A DNA stretch of 64,000 bases from Daldinia sp. FL1419 (taxonomy: Eukaryota; Ascomycota; Sordariomycetes; Xylariales; Hypoxylaceae), in contig MU623435.1 of the NCBI GenBank assembly GCA_025201765.1, forward strand, positions 62,001 through 126,000. The letters are read 5' to 3'. Each line of letters starts with the position of its first letter. Positions within the stretch are counted from its first letter, which is position 1. This document shows, piece after piece, positions 45,569 through 56,942 of the stretch. The position numbers were made by a program, and so were the translations under genes. Under the pieces are notes generated by a model. The model did not search any database and was not told the DNA's origin. It saw only the letters and a program-made list of their open reading frames with translations.

Positions 45569-47533
45569 ATGGCGAACCTTCTAGATAATACGGCTCTGTC
45601 TGCTATAGAAGGTATCCTCAAGGAAGAACTTGAATCAAAGCTATTGAATCTCAACCCTGATCAGCTAGTCGAAGCCCTATCGCGAAGAAAAGATGTTGAA
45701 GATCTTCGTCAGAAAATACTTAATGAGCTAGATCAAGACAATCTACTGCGGTTGATCGAACTGAGGGAGGACTCTCAAACAATATACGTGGATATGCTTA
45801 AAAAGGTGTTATCCAAGGTACCCACGCCGAGTCCGATAAAGCAAGAGGACCCCGGAGACGACAGGGTCGACGAGAACGGCAACTCGACTGTGGTATACGA
45901 GGAATCCGGAGAGACGTCACCGCCCGGGGAACTGGGTCGCTCTCAAATCATAGATCATTCAGGGACAGGTGCATTGGCTATATGCGAGGACTATGCTCTC
46001 AAAGCCGATGAAAATAGTGATAGTAATCTATGTGATTACACAACATATGGCTTATCATTGGAGCCTCAAATACCTCATCTAGATGCGTGGGTCCCGATGT
46101 TCATGAGCGAGGGTGAATACTACGGCGAACCAATTATCGAGGAGATCCGATCAGGGGGGGATATGGGAGGGATGGCCGATCGCCTCTTCGAATTTATCAA
46201 GCTGTTGAATCCGCCTTATCTATGCTACCATGCTGAACAATGCTTCAAGTGGGCAGAATCAAATCGTGCAAATATCCTCTCTAGATTGGACACTCTCCCG
46301 GACATAGTAAAGGCATGGAATAAAGAACCTGACTCCCAAATACGTGATATACACAAAGCATTTATAGCCGTCGAGTGTTATGAAAAGTCTCTTAGAGCGA
46401 GAGATGCTTCCCCTTCTGGCAGCCAATCTTCGACTGGTTCAGAAGCTGACGAGAACGAAGATATAATCCAGAAGCTTCTTCAGGCAGAACCCAAGAAAGC
46501 CGTTGTCCATAAGAGCAAATGGCGAGATATTATTGAGTATGGGAAGAAGCTCTCATCTCTCGCGGACGGTTTCGGAGGGCAACGATTCCTAGCCTTATTC
46601 CCCCTGGCAGAACTGATTTCATATACGAACTATGCGTTACTAGCTAACAGTCACACAAGCCAATATATATGGGGGCCGCTGAGAAACCTCATGGAACGTA
46701 CCGGGTTAGGCGAACTATTCAAGTCTTTATCGCACGCGGTAGGTGATCTACTAGTTGGCAGATTTCTAGGAAACATTTCCTCGCTCGCTACGTTTAGAGC
46801 CCGGCTAACATCAGTCTTTGATGAGTATTCTCTGAAGGGGATATTTCCGGGCTCTCCAAGACCCCGTGAATTGCCCTCATATATTGCACCTAATCTGACA
46901 CCGCTGGTCTATTGTGGACCAGTGACAAAGCTTATACACTTAACTTCAGAGTCTTCACTCAGGCCCAAATCACTACTTGGGCTCGTAGATGGAGTGTTAG
47001 AAGAGGAGATAATTCGGCGTTTGATACACCGAAGATTACCAAACGACTGGACTACTCTAGGGCGAGGCGAGATCTCACAAGTTGCGAATCAGGACCTTTT
47101 GTTGCACAACCACAAAGGGATAATTATTCCCTTGCTCATAGACAATGGATGGATTCTTATCTGCTATATGAACCCAAGGCGTACCAATGCTACATACCCT
47201 ATTACCATTGTTAACCCCACGACGAGTGACCATAGATACCAGACAGCTCTGGGTTTGATATCGAAATGGATCCCCGAACAAGATTGGGTCCCTAGGGGGA
47301 TCACGATACCATGCGTCCACAACGCAAAGTGTCAAGCGACATGTGAACGAGATAGCGGAATCCATGTCGTGCTTAATGCGGTAGCTATGGCGAATGAAGG
47401 GGTTCCAGAGACCCGAACGCTAGACGGGCGAGTGTGTAGAGCACTTCGCATGAGATATTTCGTCACCACGTTAAACGAGATGCAACAAGCAGCCACCAAA
47501 GCAGCCATGAAGCGTGCTATAGAGGATGCCTGA
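45569..47533 (+). CDS. Ulp1/C48-like protease homologue with substituted catalytic residues (pseudoprotease candidate)
   Basis: Intronless frame of 654 residues. The N-terminus is helical and charged (SAIEGILKEELESKLLNLNP, KDVEDLRQKILNELDQDN), suggesting coiled coil. An acidic linker follows, then a helical middle with the segment KKAVVHKSKWRDIIEYGKKL near residue 310. The C-terminal about 160 residues resemble a Ulp1/SENP peptidase core: IIIPLLIDNGWILICYMN where active enzymes have His-Trp, ITIVN where they have Asp, and CQATCERDSGIHVVLNA where they have Gln...Asp-Cys-Gly. Here the His is Gly527 (before Trp528), the Asp is Asn549 and the Cys is Ser596. If the alignment holds, all three catalytic positions are lost while the scaffold stays open. 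It could be a SUMO/ubiquitin-like binding module. Origin (host gene or old transposon-carried Ulp1) is unresolved. Confidence 0.7.
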   Translation: MANLLDNTALSAIEGILKEELESKLLNLNPDQLVEALSRRKDVEDLRQKILNELDQDNLLRLIELREDSQTIYVDMLKKVLSKVPTPSPIKQEDPGDDRVDENGNSTVVYEESGETSPPGELGRSQIIDHSGTGALAICEDYALKADENSDSNLCDYTTYGLSLEPQIPHLDAWVPMFMSEGEYYGEPIIEEIRSGGDMGGMADRLFEFIKLLNPPYLCYHAEQCFKWAESNRANILSRLDTLPDIVKAWNKEPDSQIRDIHKAFIAVECYEKSLRARDASPSGSQSSTGSEADENEDIIQKLLQAEPKKAVVHKSKWRDIIEYGKKLSSLADGFGGQRFLALFPLAELISYTNYALLANSHTSQYIWGPLRNLMERTGLGELFKSLSHAVGDLLVGRFLGNISSLATFRARLTSVFDEYSLKGIFPGSPRPRELPSYIAPNLTPLVYCGPVTKLIHLTSESSLRPKSLLGLVDGVLEEEIIRRLIHRRLPNDWTTLGRGEISQVANQDLLLHNHKGIIIPLLIDNGWILICYMNPRRTNATYPITIVNPTTSDHRYQTALGLISKWIPEQDWVPRGITIPCVHNAKCQATCERDSGIHVVLNAVAMANEGVPETRTLDGRVCRALRMRYFVTTLNEMQQAATKAAMKRAIEDA

Positions 47534-47976
47534 ATCGTATTCGGAGGAGGAAATACTTCGTTTTACGTACTATTCGAGCTGGATATGTTAGGCCTGAGCT
47601 AAATTCATGGCGATAGAGCCATTTCGTATAATATAATCTCAAATGATTTCCCTCATCAATACTATCTTAGAAGATATTTCATGGCCTAGAAGTTGAGCGT
47701 ATGGACTCGCTATCCAAGGAATCAGGGGAGAAGAAAAAGTACTTGGGTACGAAGTACATCACTAACTTCATGGGGCTTGGCCGGCTCCACTGGGGTACGG
47801 TACCTATGCACGGGTACAAAGGTGTATTATTAAGGTTATCAATTCAGGCCATGGTCACGTGCAATTTTGACTGCCCACAACACTGAAGCGAACTTTACAA
47901 AATTTAATTGTTTCGGCCCCTCCACCTTCACACATCAAACTACCAACTGCAACGCCAACATCACAAATTAGACAAA
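47534..47976. promoter_or_regulatory. eS25 promoter region
   Basis: Promoter of eS25 and 3' flank of the Ulp1-like gene. The plus frame 47701-47886 is unsupported. Confidence 0.35.
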
Positions 47977-48467
47977 ATGGCTCCCGCAGCGACCGGTGCG
48001 AAGAAGCAGAAGAAGAAGTGGTCGAAGTATGTGTTCTTTTTGGTGAATTGATTATGAATGACATTTTGCTAACTTTCGCATTGCAGGGGCAAAGGCAAGT
48101 ACCATGCAATTTCGCGATGGGACTCTTTCGCGCGACGGTTTCCCGGGGAATTCTCAGGCTGACCTATTTTCAATATAGTCAAGGACAAGGCCCAGCACGC
48201 CGTCCTGCTCGACAAGACCACCTCCGAGAAGCTCTACAAGGACGTCCAATCGTACCGTCTCGTTACAGTTGCCACCCTCGTCGATAGGCTAAAGATCAAC
48301 GGCTCGCTGGCACGAAAATGCCTGAAGGATCTTGAGGAGAAGGGCCAGATCAAGCCCGTTGTCACCCACAGCAAGATGAAGATCTACAGTACGTTTTGAA
48401 CGGCTCGAAGAAGGAAAATTATATGCTGACTTTGTTTGTAGCCCGAGCCGTCGGTGCCACGGACTAA
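47977..48467 (+). CDS. 40S ribosomal protein eS25
   Basis: Small-subunit protein near the head and E site. Four exons: 47977-48026, 48087-48094 (8 nt), 48179-48388 and 48442-48467, giving 97 residues, the normal size. The joined start reads MAPAATGAKKQKKKWSK then GK then VKDKAQHAVLLDKTTSEKLY, and the core is KINGSLARKCLKDLEEKG. Intron 2 (48095-48178) starts with GCAAGT, a GC-AG intron; the nearest GT alternative breaks the frame. Introns 1 and 3 are canonical (GTATGT and GTACGT donors; GCTAAC and GCTGAC branches). The gene is invisible to long-ORF scans. Confidence 0.93.
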
Positions 48468-50556
48468 ACCATCACTCTCACGATACCATGATGAAGATGA
48501 TATTCGGTCGACAGTCGACACTAGAGTTCGACGGGCCAAATGGATCGCGGATACGGCTTTGATGGATTCAGGCATTTGGTCCTCGGCGTAGCATTGGGAT
48601 GGTTATGGTTCAGAATTTCGCTTGCAGTTGCATTTAGATAGGGACCAAATGAGAAACCCCAATGAATCTGCGTACATATATTGGCCCTGATTTGCGCAAC
48701 GTGCTCTGGGGCCGTGCTATTAACGTTGTTTTCGCCCATACCGGTCCACGATGGATTTGCTGGCCTGCCACGACCCCCTATCCTCTAATAATCATGACGA
48801 TTAGACATAGTTCTTCGTGGTTATAATCCGGTCAACTTCGGTAGACAAACCAACAACCGCCCGGCTGCTAATTATATCCCCTTACCAAGTACTCGATAGT
48901 GTACTGGATATTGTCCTTCCTGCGCATACGTATCTTGTAGCACGAATAGACAAACTAATAGGCGTCATACCAACGGGTTATATAGAAAGAACTCCTATAT
49001 CGAGACTACTAGGCTGGAGTACTTGGCAGGTACCCGGTTACACAACTCGGAAGGAGAAGATTGGCTAGGTTAAACTAGTTGTAGCTTGCTGCATTACGAA
49101 CCTCTTAAGCCCTAACCTAACGGCTAAGGATACATCCAATAGAAATTATTTGGAAAAATCCAGGAGTGAGCGTCATTATACTAATGGGGCTAGAAGCATT
49201 TCGCCTCATAAGTCGGTCTGTACGTAATCAAGTTTCGATTATGATGGCACGTAGATGGCACATAAATACCTTATATTTCCGACTCTGGCCCAATAGAAAT
49301 GCAATCTGATTAAATTTCTATCGAATAGAATTTTTAGGTAATCCGAAATGCGGCGTGGATACAACCTATCCAAGGATGTCTGCAAGTCCTAGTAATGCAC
49401 TATGTATTTCCATAGGTGTGAGAGTAGGCCTTTAGGTACTTAGTGTATGCGTACCTATTATTGTACCATGTGCGCGCGGAAAGTTGCAGCCGACCAGCCA
49501 AGGCAAACGACCGCTGGACCGCCACTTGAGCCGGAAACTTGACTCGGGGAACGGGATGAAATCAAAGAGACCCCTGAACGCTGAATGCATGTGGGTGAAC
49601 ATCCTGACTCTCTTTTTACCGACACTCGGAATTTAGTCTAGGTAAGTAGGTATGTAGTCAAAAATTCTAGATGCGATCTACACAGTGCACACCAATAATG
49701 ATAAAGCGCCTTTTTTCTTCTTCTTCTTTTCTTTACTTTTCTTGATTTTGTCACTTCTGGAGTAGGCTTTGTTTACCCCCGTATCAACAACGGGGCCAAA
49801 GAAAAAGATGACATGAAATAAAAGATAAGTACACCTACTATGTACCTATATGCATGGGACAGATATACGATATCTACTCAACCCGCTAGGATATCCATCG
49901 AAGAGTAAGCGGAAACTACCTAGGTTGGTTAAATAGCTCGCATCTGATCTCTAAAGTGAGACTCCACGTCCAGGTGATGGGGGGGGAGATGATGGGGGAT
50001 CCTTTGGCCTGAATTGGTGAATTGGCCATCCCGAATTTGTCCGGCAGTAAGTTAGCGGTAGGCCAGTTTCTCGCTAGGCTATGAACCAGCTTTTAATGGC
50101 AGGCGCCTAGCTGCCCAAAGTCTTGCTAAGCGCAGGCTACTTCATACCTGCTTCAGTGGGCATTTTAGTGGTTACGTGTGGTAACTTGTGGTAACTTATC
50201 GTAATTTGTGGTTACTTTCACTGAGTTTTTAGAAGACTAGATCCATAATTGCACGTGACTGCCACTGGTTTCGGGGCAACCACCAGTTTAGAAAGCGAGG
50301 GAAGGGTCTCAGTGCAGTTTTAGCGGTGGGTCCGGGAAGAGTCGCTAGAAAAAGCTGTTCCCTTTGGCAGTTACCCGCAGCAATTTTTTTTTCCCTCCCC
50401 CCAAAATATTTTCTGCAGACCCAGTCGCAGTAGAAATATTTCGCTCGACGCTCTCCGTCTTTCCAACTCCTCTCCATTCTCTTCCTCGTTCACTTCTAAT
50501 TCTCCACTCACTCCTTCACCTTTCAAAGATCAGGAAGTCTTTGAACACCGGACAAA
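48468..50556. other. Intergenic region upstream of the ADP/ATP carrier
   Basis: About 2.1 kb. The last 200 bp are pyrimidine-rich and likely form the carrier promoter and 5' UTR. Repeated GTGGTAACTT-like words occur at about 50170-50215. No gene recognised; frames at 48521-49068 and 50229-50477 are not supported. Confidence 0.4.
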
Positions 50557-52127
50557 ATGTCTGAGCAGCAGAAGGTTTTGGGCATGCCGGTAAGTCTCAA
50601 AAAAATTTCTCTAACGCTCAAATCCCTCGCTAGAGCACCGGCCCTCCCCCTCCGCTATAGTCTAGACATCTGTGCCCCTCGCGCATATCATCGACTGCTT
50701 CAATTGCTCTCTATGGGACAATTGAAATAGTTTTTTGAGTAATTTCGAAATGATGTGCTCCTTATCGGGACGATATCTTGCACGAATGGCTGGGGAGAAG
50801 GTTGACGAGCTTGATATCCCACAACTTCTTCACCAGTTACCTCGATGATGAACTTAGCTAACGAATATTTTAGCCCTTCTTGGCGGACTTCTTGAGTACG
50901 TTGTATTGTTCCTGCAATTTAATATATTCTGGCCTCCCCGCCGATATATCGATATCTGATGTGGAGGGATATTGGCCGTTGTGCGCGATAATTGTTGCTA
51001 ACTGGTTATTTTAGTGGGTGGTGTCTCCGCCGCCGTCTCGAAGACTGCCGCCGCTCCCATCGAGCGTGTCAAGCTTCTTATCCAGAACCAGGTATGTTGA
51101 TACGTAGATCATATTCAGCCGCAAAAATTCCCCCATTGGAGTTATGTAACTCTGGCTCCACAATACGTATATGTGTCTTCACATGTCTATTTTGGCTGCA
51201 TTTGGGCTGAATATTTTCCATCAAAATGACGGCGCTAATAAACCAAACAGGATGAGATGTTGAAGACTGGCCGTCTCGACCGAAAGTACAACGGTATCGT
51301 CGACTGTTTCCGACGAACCACCGCCGACGAGGGTGTCATGTCCCTATGGCGTGGTAACACTGCCAACGTCATCCGATACTTCCCTACCCAGGCCTTGAAC
51401 TTCGCTTTCCGTGACAAGTTCAAGAAGATGTTCGGTTTCAAGAAGGAGCGCGACGGATACGCCTGGTGGATGGCTGGTAACTTGGCCTCCGGTGGTGTAA
51501 GTTGAATTTGAACCTTGCTAGTATTCCCTCTCCCTTCTACAGACGCTGATATTTATATGATAGGCTGCTGGTGCCACTTCGCTCCTTTTCGTCTACTCCC
51601 TAGACTACGCCCGTACCCGTCTGGCCAACGATGCCAAGAACGCCAAGAAGGGCGGTGAGCGTCAATTCAACGGTCTCGTTGACGTCTACCGCAAGACCCT
51701 CGCCAGTGATGGTGTTGCCGGTCTCTACCGTGGTTTCATGCCCTCGGTCGCTGGTATCGTTGTCTACCGTGGTCTCTACTTCGGTCTCTACGACTCTATC
51801 AAGCCCGTCGTCCTCGTCGGCTCCCTCCAGAACAACTTCCTTGCTTCTTTCATCCTCGGTTGGTGTGTCACCACCGGTGCCGGTATCGCCTCTTACCCTC
51901 TTGACACTATCCGACGTCGTATGATGATGACCTCCGGCGAGGCCGTCAAGTACAGCGGTACTCTCGATGCCGCCCGCCAGATCGTCGCCAAGGAAGGTGT
52001 CAAGTCTCTGTTCAAGGGTGCTGGTGCCAACATTCTCCGTGGTGTCGCTGGTGCTGGTGTGCTGTCGATCTACGACCAGCTCCAGGTTCTCCTCTTCGGA
52101 AAGGCCTTCAAGGGTGGTTCCGGTTAA
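50557..52127 (+). CDS. AAC: Mitochondrial ADP/ATP carrier
   Basis: Exchanges cytosolic ADP for matrix ATP across the inner membrane. Five exons: 50557-50589, 50874-50895 (22 nt), 51015-51091, 51251-51496 and 51564-52127, giving 313 residues. Three carrier repeats are present: PIERVK, the second with SLDYARTRL and the third with PLDTIR, followed immediately by the diagnostic RRRMMM of nucleotide carriers. The N-terminus (MSEQQKVLGMPPFLADFLMGG) fits fungal AACs. The intron lengths (284, 119, 159 and 67 nt) exceed the local norm, and the 5' intron cluster is typical of highly expressed fungal AAC genes. Codon bias in exons 4-5 is very strong. Identity is certain; the small exons 1-2 are inferred from the frame. 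Confidence 0.96.
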
Positions 52128-52909
52128 ATTCCCTCATACCTCAATAGACGGGAGAGGCGTGGTGGTGTAATACAGTGGATAGGCGACAAGGACCGTTGAT
52201 AAAAAGGAGCGTGGCGGACGCTCCGGTGGAAAGTTGTTACAGGGCATCACTCATTGCCGTGGCGTTCTGGAACAGCTTGATTTTGCGGATTTTTACTAGC
52301 AGACGGGGCACAAATGTCTCGCATCGTCTTGTCAGCTAGCTACCCGCTGTAATTTAGATCCTAGGCAATTCCTTTGACTGTATTCTTTCTGCTTTGCGTC
52401 CTACATTCCCCTTTCTCGACGGTTGCGTGGGGCCTGGCTCTCTCGGTTGCATACAACTCATAGACTTCTGAATGCAGGTGATCCTTTCAGTTAATGCCTA
52501 TGAACTACCTGTTTGGTGAAATCGTGTTTCCTGCCCCGTAGAAAACTTGTACTAACATGACGATAATTTTACTATGAATAATTTCCATCCATTACGGCAA
52601 GTAATTCGCACCTAGACGCAGTGTAGTCGAAATCTAGGTTGTAAGCGTTGCGAGTTGTTGCAATTGGAAATGAGGGGGCAGGTGGCAAGCAGCTGTGCCA
52701 AATCGCGGTGTACAGAAATCCGTAAAAATAAAAATAAATAAATAAAGTAACGTCTATGGAGCGTTGTTCATTTTCAGACCAAAGCTGCATTTAAGCATCC
52801 TACGAAGATCTCTGGGCTACTTACGTATGGAGCACTGTCCACTTCTTTAGATCTACCTAACTGATAATTATCCTACCCGGATAACGTTTGTTAGGAGCCG
52901 GATTGGACC
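52128..52909. other. Intergenic region
   Basis: 3' flank of the ADP/ATP carrier and promoter of the CENP-X gene. An AAAT-rich microsatellite-like run lies at 52722-52746. No gene recognised. Confidence 0.4.
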
Positions 52910-53431
52910 ATGCCCCCCAAACAATCTACAAGCAACGTCCGCGGACGAGGCTCCGTTGGATCATCCAAAGGCCGGGCTCCTGCTGCTTCCACATCTGGAC
53001 CGTCCCGAGCGCGTAAGCAGACGCAAGCTGCCACATCGGACGCGAGCGACGCGGATCCGTTTGCGGAGGACGAACAGTCGCAGCGACGGCAGGCGGAGGA
53101 TACGATGGACCTAGACGAAGACGACGCGGGAGAAGAAGAGGAAGATGCTAGGAAGACGATACCGCCGGAGTTGTTGACGCATGTGCTGCATCAGTTCTTC
53201 GAGAAGGACGGGACGAGGGTGTCGAAGGATGCGAACGCGGCGATTGCGAAGTATATGGATATTTTTGTACGGGAGGCGATTGCTAGGACGGTCGTCGAGA
53301 AGGAGAGGGGGTTCTTAGAGGTAAGTTTGTTCTCGTCGAATCGTGGGCGGTGTTCTGGACGATGGAATGCTAATGAAAAACAGGTTGAGGATCTAGAGAA
53401 GATTGCGCCGCAGCTATTACTCGACTTATAA
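52910..53431 (+). CDS. CENP-X/MHF2-type histone-fold protein
   Basis: CENP-X (Mhf2) pairs with CENP-S (Mhf1). The histone-fold heterotetramer acts with FANCM-type helicases in DNA repair and with CENP-T/W at centromeres. Two exons, 52910-53320 and 53384-53431, with a 63-nt intron (GTAAGT, branch GCTAATG, CAG), give 152 residues. The CENP-X fold is residues 84-152: IPPELLTHVLHQFFEKDGTR, DANAAIAKYMDIFVREAIAR, then after the join FLEVEDLEKIAPQLLLDL at the C-terminus. The preceding 80 residues are a disordered, basic then acidic extension absent from the about 80-residue human protein. Such extensions are common in fungi. Confidence 0.88.
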   Translation: MPPKQSTSNVRGRGSVGSSKGRAPAASTSGPSRARKQTQAATSDASDADPFAEDEQSQRRQAEDTMDLDEDDAGEEEEDARKTIPPELLTHVLHQFFEKDGTRVSKDANAAIAKYMDIFVREAIARTVVEKERGFLEVSLFSSNRGRCSGRWNANEKQVEDLEKIAPQLLLDL

Positions 53432-55593
53432 GAGCTGCGACTAGAACGCTTGATCTCGTTAGCCGAACAGTCTGTTTGAACTTATGCTATAGGCTTTTTT
53501 CTTTTTTAGCAGGATCGATATTGAGCTGGTTTTGTGTGGATGCTCGGTGATCTGTGACGGGATCATGATCGACTGCGCTGAAGATGATATGGACTAGCAA
53601 GTCGGTGTGCTTGGGTGAACCAATCCTTCAGACCGATCTACGAAGCCGCCGTCACAAACATCTTGGCGTTTCTCCGGGCACCTCGTTCTCGAAGCTTAAT
53701 GTATTAGAAACATGCCGTCCTCGGTATCAGGGAATACGGTTTCTAGATGATGGCTTTGTTGAGTACGAGCAAGCGATATCATCCTTCATGTCTTAGGCCG
53801 TTATTCTATTCTCCCCCCCTTGGGAATAGAGGGTTATCTATTGTAACGGCTCGAGTACTAAAACTCTTAAAGTCACGGGACAGCCCGGATACACATTATG
53901 TATCTAGTTGAGAGGAAGCTGGGCTATGGGCGATGCGAACGGATATTATCCGAATAGAGACATCTCCTCGTCAAGCCTCGACAACTTGCATGCATTCAAA
54001 ACATCAAAATCATGAAATTGAAAACCTCAAAATGAAGAGCCACAGTTTGTTTCGAGTGTCTTACGCGGAAATCTAGAAACGTTTCAAGCTGCAATAAGAT
54101 CCATTTCGCCAATATCCTCCCATTCATTATGAAATTCTAGATCCCAATAGTGTTCTTTTTTTTTTTTCTTGTCCTTAGTGTTTTTGACCCCTGAGAATCG
54201 CTGAAGATTACTAAAGAACGCCTTAAGGGATTTCCCTAGCGCTCGGACTTGAAGCACCTCCTAATTGGGTAAGGTATAAAAAAAAAGAGAAAAAAAAAGA
54301 TTACTTGCAAAGGCGGCTATTACCTTGCCGTTGATTATATAGGTCTTAAAAGTATACTATAGAAATCGAAAATTTATTCAAGCTTCCAAGCGTATGGATT
54401 CGCTTGTGTATCCCGTTTCGTCTAATGATGTCGGCGGCAGCGGCCCAAAAGGGGATGAGATGAAACCGGTTGAGTTTGGCTGGTGTCACACTGGAGCCAT
54501 GCTGAGGCACATCCGTGCTCCGAAAAGCCCCTGGCCCGGGACGCTTTTATCGCTTAACGTTAGGTCGAGTAGTACCTAACTCTCCCCTAACTCTCCCCTA
54601 ACGTTCCCCCTAATGTTCCCCTGCGCATGGCTCCCTGCGCTTCCTTAAGCCTCCAACCTTAATTTTGCTTAATTCTGGTGAACTTGCGGAGTACAAAGTT
54701 ACCGTAATACGTAAGTACCTACGTACCCCGATCAACCTCAGCAGCTTCATTCCCCCGGATTCAAAACATTTCAAGCTTACTCTTGTAACTTCGTTCCTAG
54801 CCGCTAACATAGTGATCCGGGTCATGACTGATGCTCTTACGCGGTATTGTCGAGGAATACGTTTCTCATAGTTGCCGCCGTTGGTCGATAATGATTCTCA
54901 AGCGAGACGAGCTCAGCGAGAACGGCGCGTATCGTAAAGAAAGCCTCAGCTGGCTTTGGGTGGTCAAGGGCTATGTCTCCACGGAAGGCCGTCCCAGCCG
55001 GAAGGCTTTGTCCAATGCCAAGAAGATCTCGATAATGACCGAGTGACAGATGGACCTGGGAGAAGGCATTTCGGCTGTCGAGTGTCCGTCTACATAGGCC
55101 CTACTCTAATACCCTGGTCGAAGTGGTAGCAATTCCGCCCTGTCCGCATTTCCAAGACTAGCCATCTAGTAGATGGTCAAAACGTGTTTCATAGATTTCT
55201 TGACTTCACGACCCTTGATTCTACGCTAGATGTCGGGGCATAAGTGACATGGGTGGCATGGATGGCATGGATGATAACCCCCCCAGGCATGGCGATCTCG
55301 CATATTGTTCCGTCTATGCTTGGGAGTCCTTTAAAACTGATGTCGTTCCCGCGAATATCTGGTGTTTGTCTCTCCTCTCTCTAATTCATTTCACTTACTA
55401 TACGTTTCTCTTTGGGATATTCCTTTTTCGCCTCTTTTTTTTTTTTCTATTCTTCCATATTAACGTAATATATTCTAAGGCTAGTCCTTCTCAGCGCGAG
55501 TCGCTTATTACCATACGCTCTCTTGAAAACGAACGTTCTTTATATTTAGACGAAGTCAGAAAATATTTAAAATATTTCATTCAAACAGCCAAA
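53432..55593. other. Intergenic region
   Basis: About 2.2 kb without a supported gene. Contains short A/T tracts (54154-54172, 54282-54298) and a degenerate tandem array of C-rich units (ACTCTCCCCTA-like) at about 54578-54622. The in-frame extension of the cupredoxin frame back to 55249 crosses this region but is not supported as coding. Confidence 0.4.
54578..54622 (+). repeat. Degenerate C-rich tandem repeat
   Basis: Two copies of ACTCTCCCCTA followed by two diverged copies (ACGTTCCCCCTA, ATGTTCCCC). Confidence 0.6.
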
Positions 55594-56442
55594 ATGCAGT
55601 TCTCTACTTCCGCCGCCGCTTTCCTCGCCCTCTTGGGCTCCGCTGCTGCGCAGAAGGTCCACGTTGTTTCGGTTGGCTCCCCCAACGGTAGTCTTACCTT
55701 CAGCCCCGACAACCTTAAGGCCGATGTTGGCGATATGATTCAGTTCCAGTTCCGAGGTGGCAACCACAGTGTCGTTCAGTCCAACTTCGACAACCCTTGC
55801 TCTCCCATCTCCGAGCACACCAACCAGACCGGTATCTTCTCCGGTTACCAACTCGTAGCTGCCAGCAAGGCTAAGGGCATGATCCCTACCTACACCGTGA
55901 AGGTTGCCGCTAAGACCCCCCTGTGGTTTTACTGCTCCCAGGGCAAGCACTGCCAAAACGGAATGGTTATGGTAGTCAACGAGAAGTAAGTATAATATTC
56001 CACAAGGCGAATAAGATTCACGTAAGCTAACCTGAGTAGCACCTCTGCCAACGCCACACGAAGCCTTGCAAACTTCAAGGAGATCGCTAAGGGAGCTGCC
56101 TCCAACACTGCCCCCTCAACGCCTACTGGTGGCTCTTCGGGCAACGGCACTTCTTCTGGTGGTGCCGAGTCTGGCTCCGGCTCCGGCTCCGGATCTGGCT
56201 CCGGGGCTGGTTCTGGTTCGGGAGCTGGTGCTGAGACTGGATCCGGATCTGGTTCTGGCGCAGACGCCGGCACTGGAACTGGTGCTGATGCCTCCCAATC
56301 CTCTTCTCCTGCATCCTCGGCATCGGCTACCGCCAGCACTTCTGCCTCCGCCTCCGCCATCCCTACTGCTGCTGCCAGCATGGTTGGTGCCTCCAGCTCG
56401 ATGGGTCTCCTTGGTCTTGTTGCTGCTCTCTTTATGCTATGA
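55594..56442 (+). CDS. GPI-anchored extracellular cupredoxin-like serine-rich protein
   Basis: Two exons, 55594-55985 and 56040-56442, with a 54-nt intron (GTAAGT, GCTAAC, TAG), give 264 residues. A signal peptide (residues 1-19, ending SAAAQ) is followed by a plastocyanin-like cupredoxin domain (20-131) with the copper-type pattern: one His in GGNHSVVQSNFDNPC and a Cys-His pair in WFYCSQGKHCQNGM. The second half is Ser/Gly/Ala-rich with GSGSGSGSG runs, and a hydrophobic C-terminus (SSMGLLGLVAALFML) after small residues gives a GPI-anchor signal. Proteins of this kind are abundant on fungal cell walls. The start at 55594 is chosen because it begins the signal peptide; the frame is open 345 bp further upstream but that part lacks coding character. 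Confidence 0.9.
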
Positions 56443-56942
56443 TCAGACAGTAATAGGATATGACATGAAGCTGGCCCATGGTTTTATAGCTATGGTTTAA
56501 TGACGGGAGGCAAACGAGTCGCGCGGAGGCACCGCGCTCTCTAAGCCATAATATCGCGAGGGGAGAAAGCAAGCGCGAAACTCATTGGATGGGTAATCGC
56601 GCCGTTGCGGATATAGAAAAGCTTCCTTTGCACGTGTATTTTGGATTCTTCGCCCCAGGGGCAGGCGGTTCGGTTTGGTTCGCATTATTGTGCTGTTAGA
56701 TGAAATGCCCTGACTTTTGATAATATACCCATTAATCCCAAAGAGAATACAAAACTACCTCGGTCTTTATATGCAAATACGTGACGTTAGCAAGTTCCTC
56801 CTGGTATTGCTAGGTGAATTCAAAGTGTAATCTATAATCCTTTCCAACCTAATTTTATAAAAGTCCCTTCCCTAAGCTTTTTACCCAAGTCGCTTTCCCG
56901 CTATTAAAGTACATATGTAAAGCAAACCGGTATTTGTTAGTT
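56443..56942. other. Intergenic, convergent 3' regions
   Basis: 3' flanks of the cupredoxin and MAPR genes. No feature recognised. Confidence 0.4.

Noticed and set aside
55249..55593. In-frame upstream extension of the cupredoxin frame
   Set aside because: The ATG at 55594 begins a textbook signal peptide; the upstream part is T-rich, lacks homology and would bury the signal peptide.
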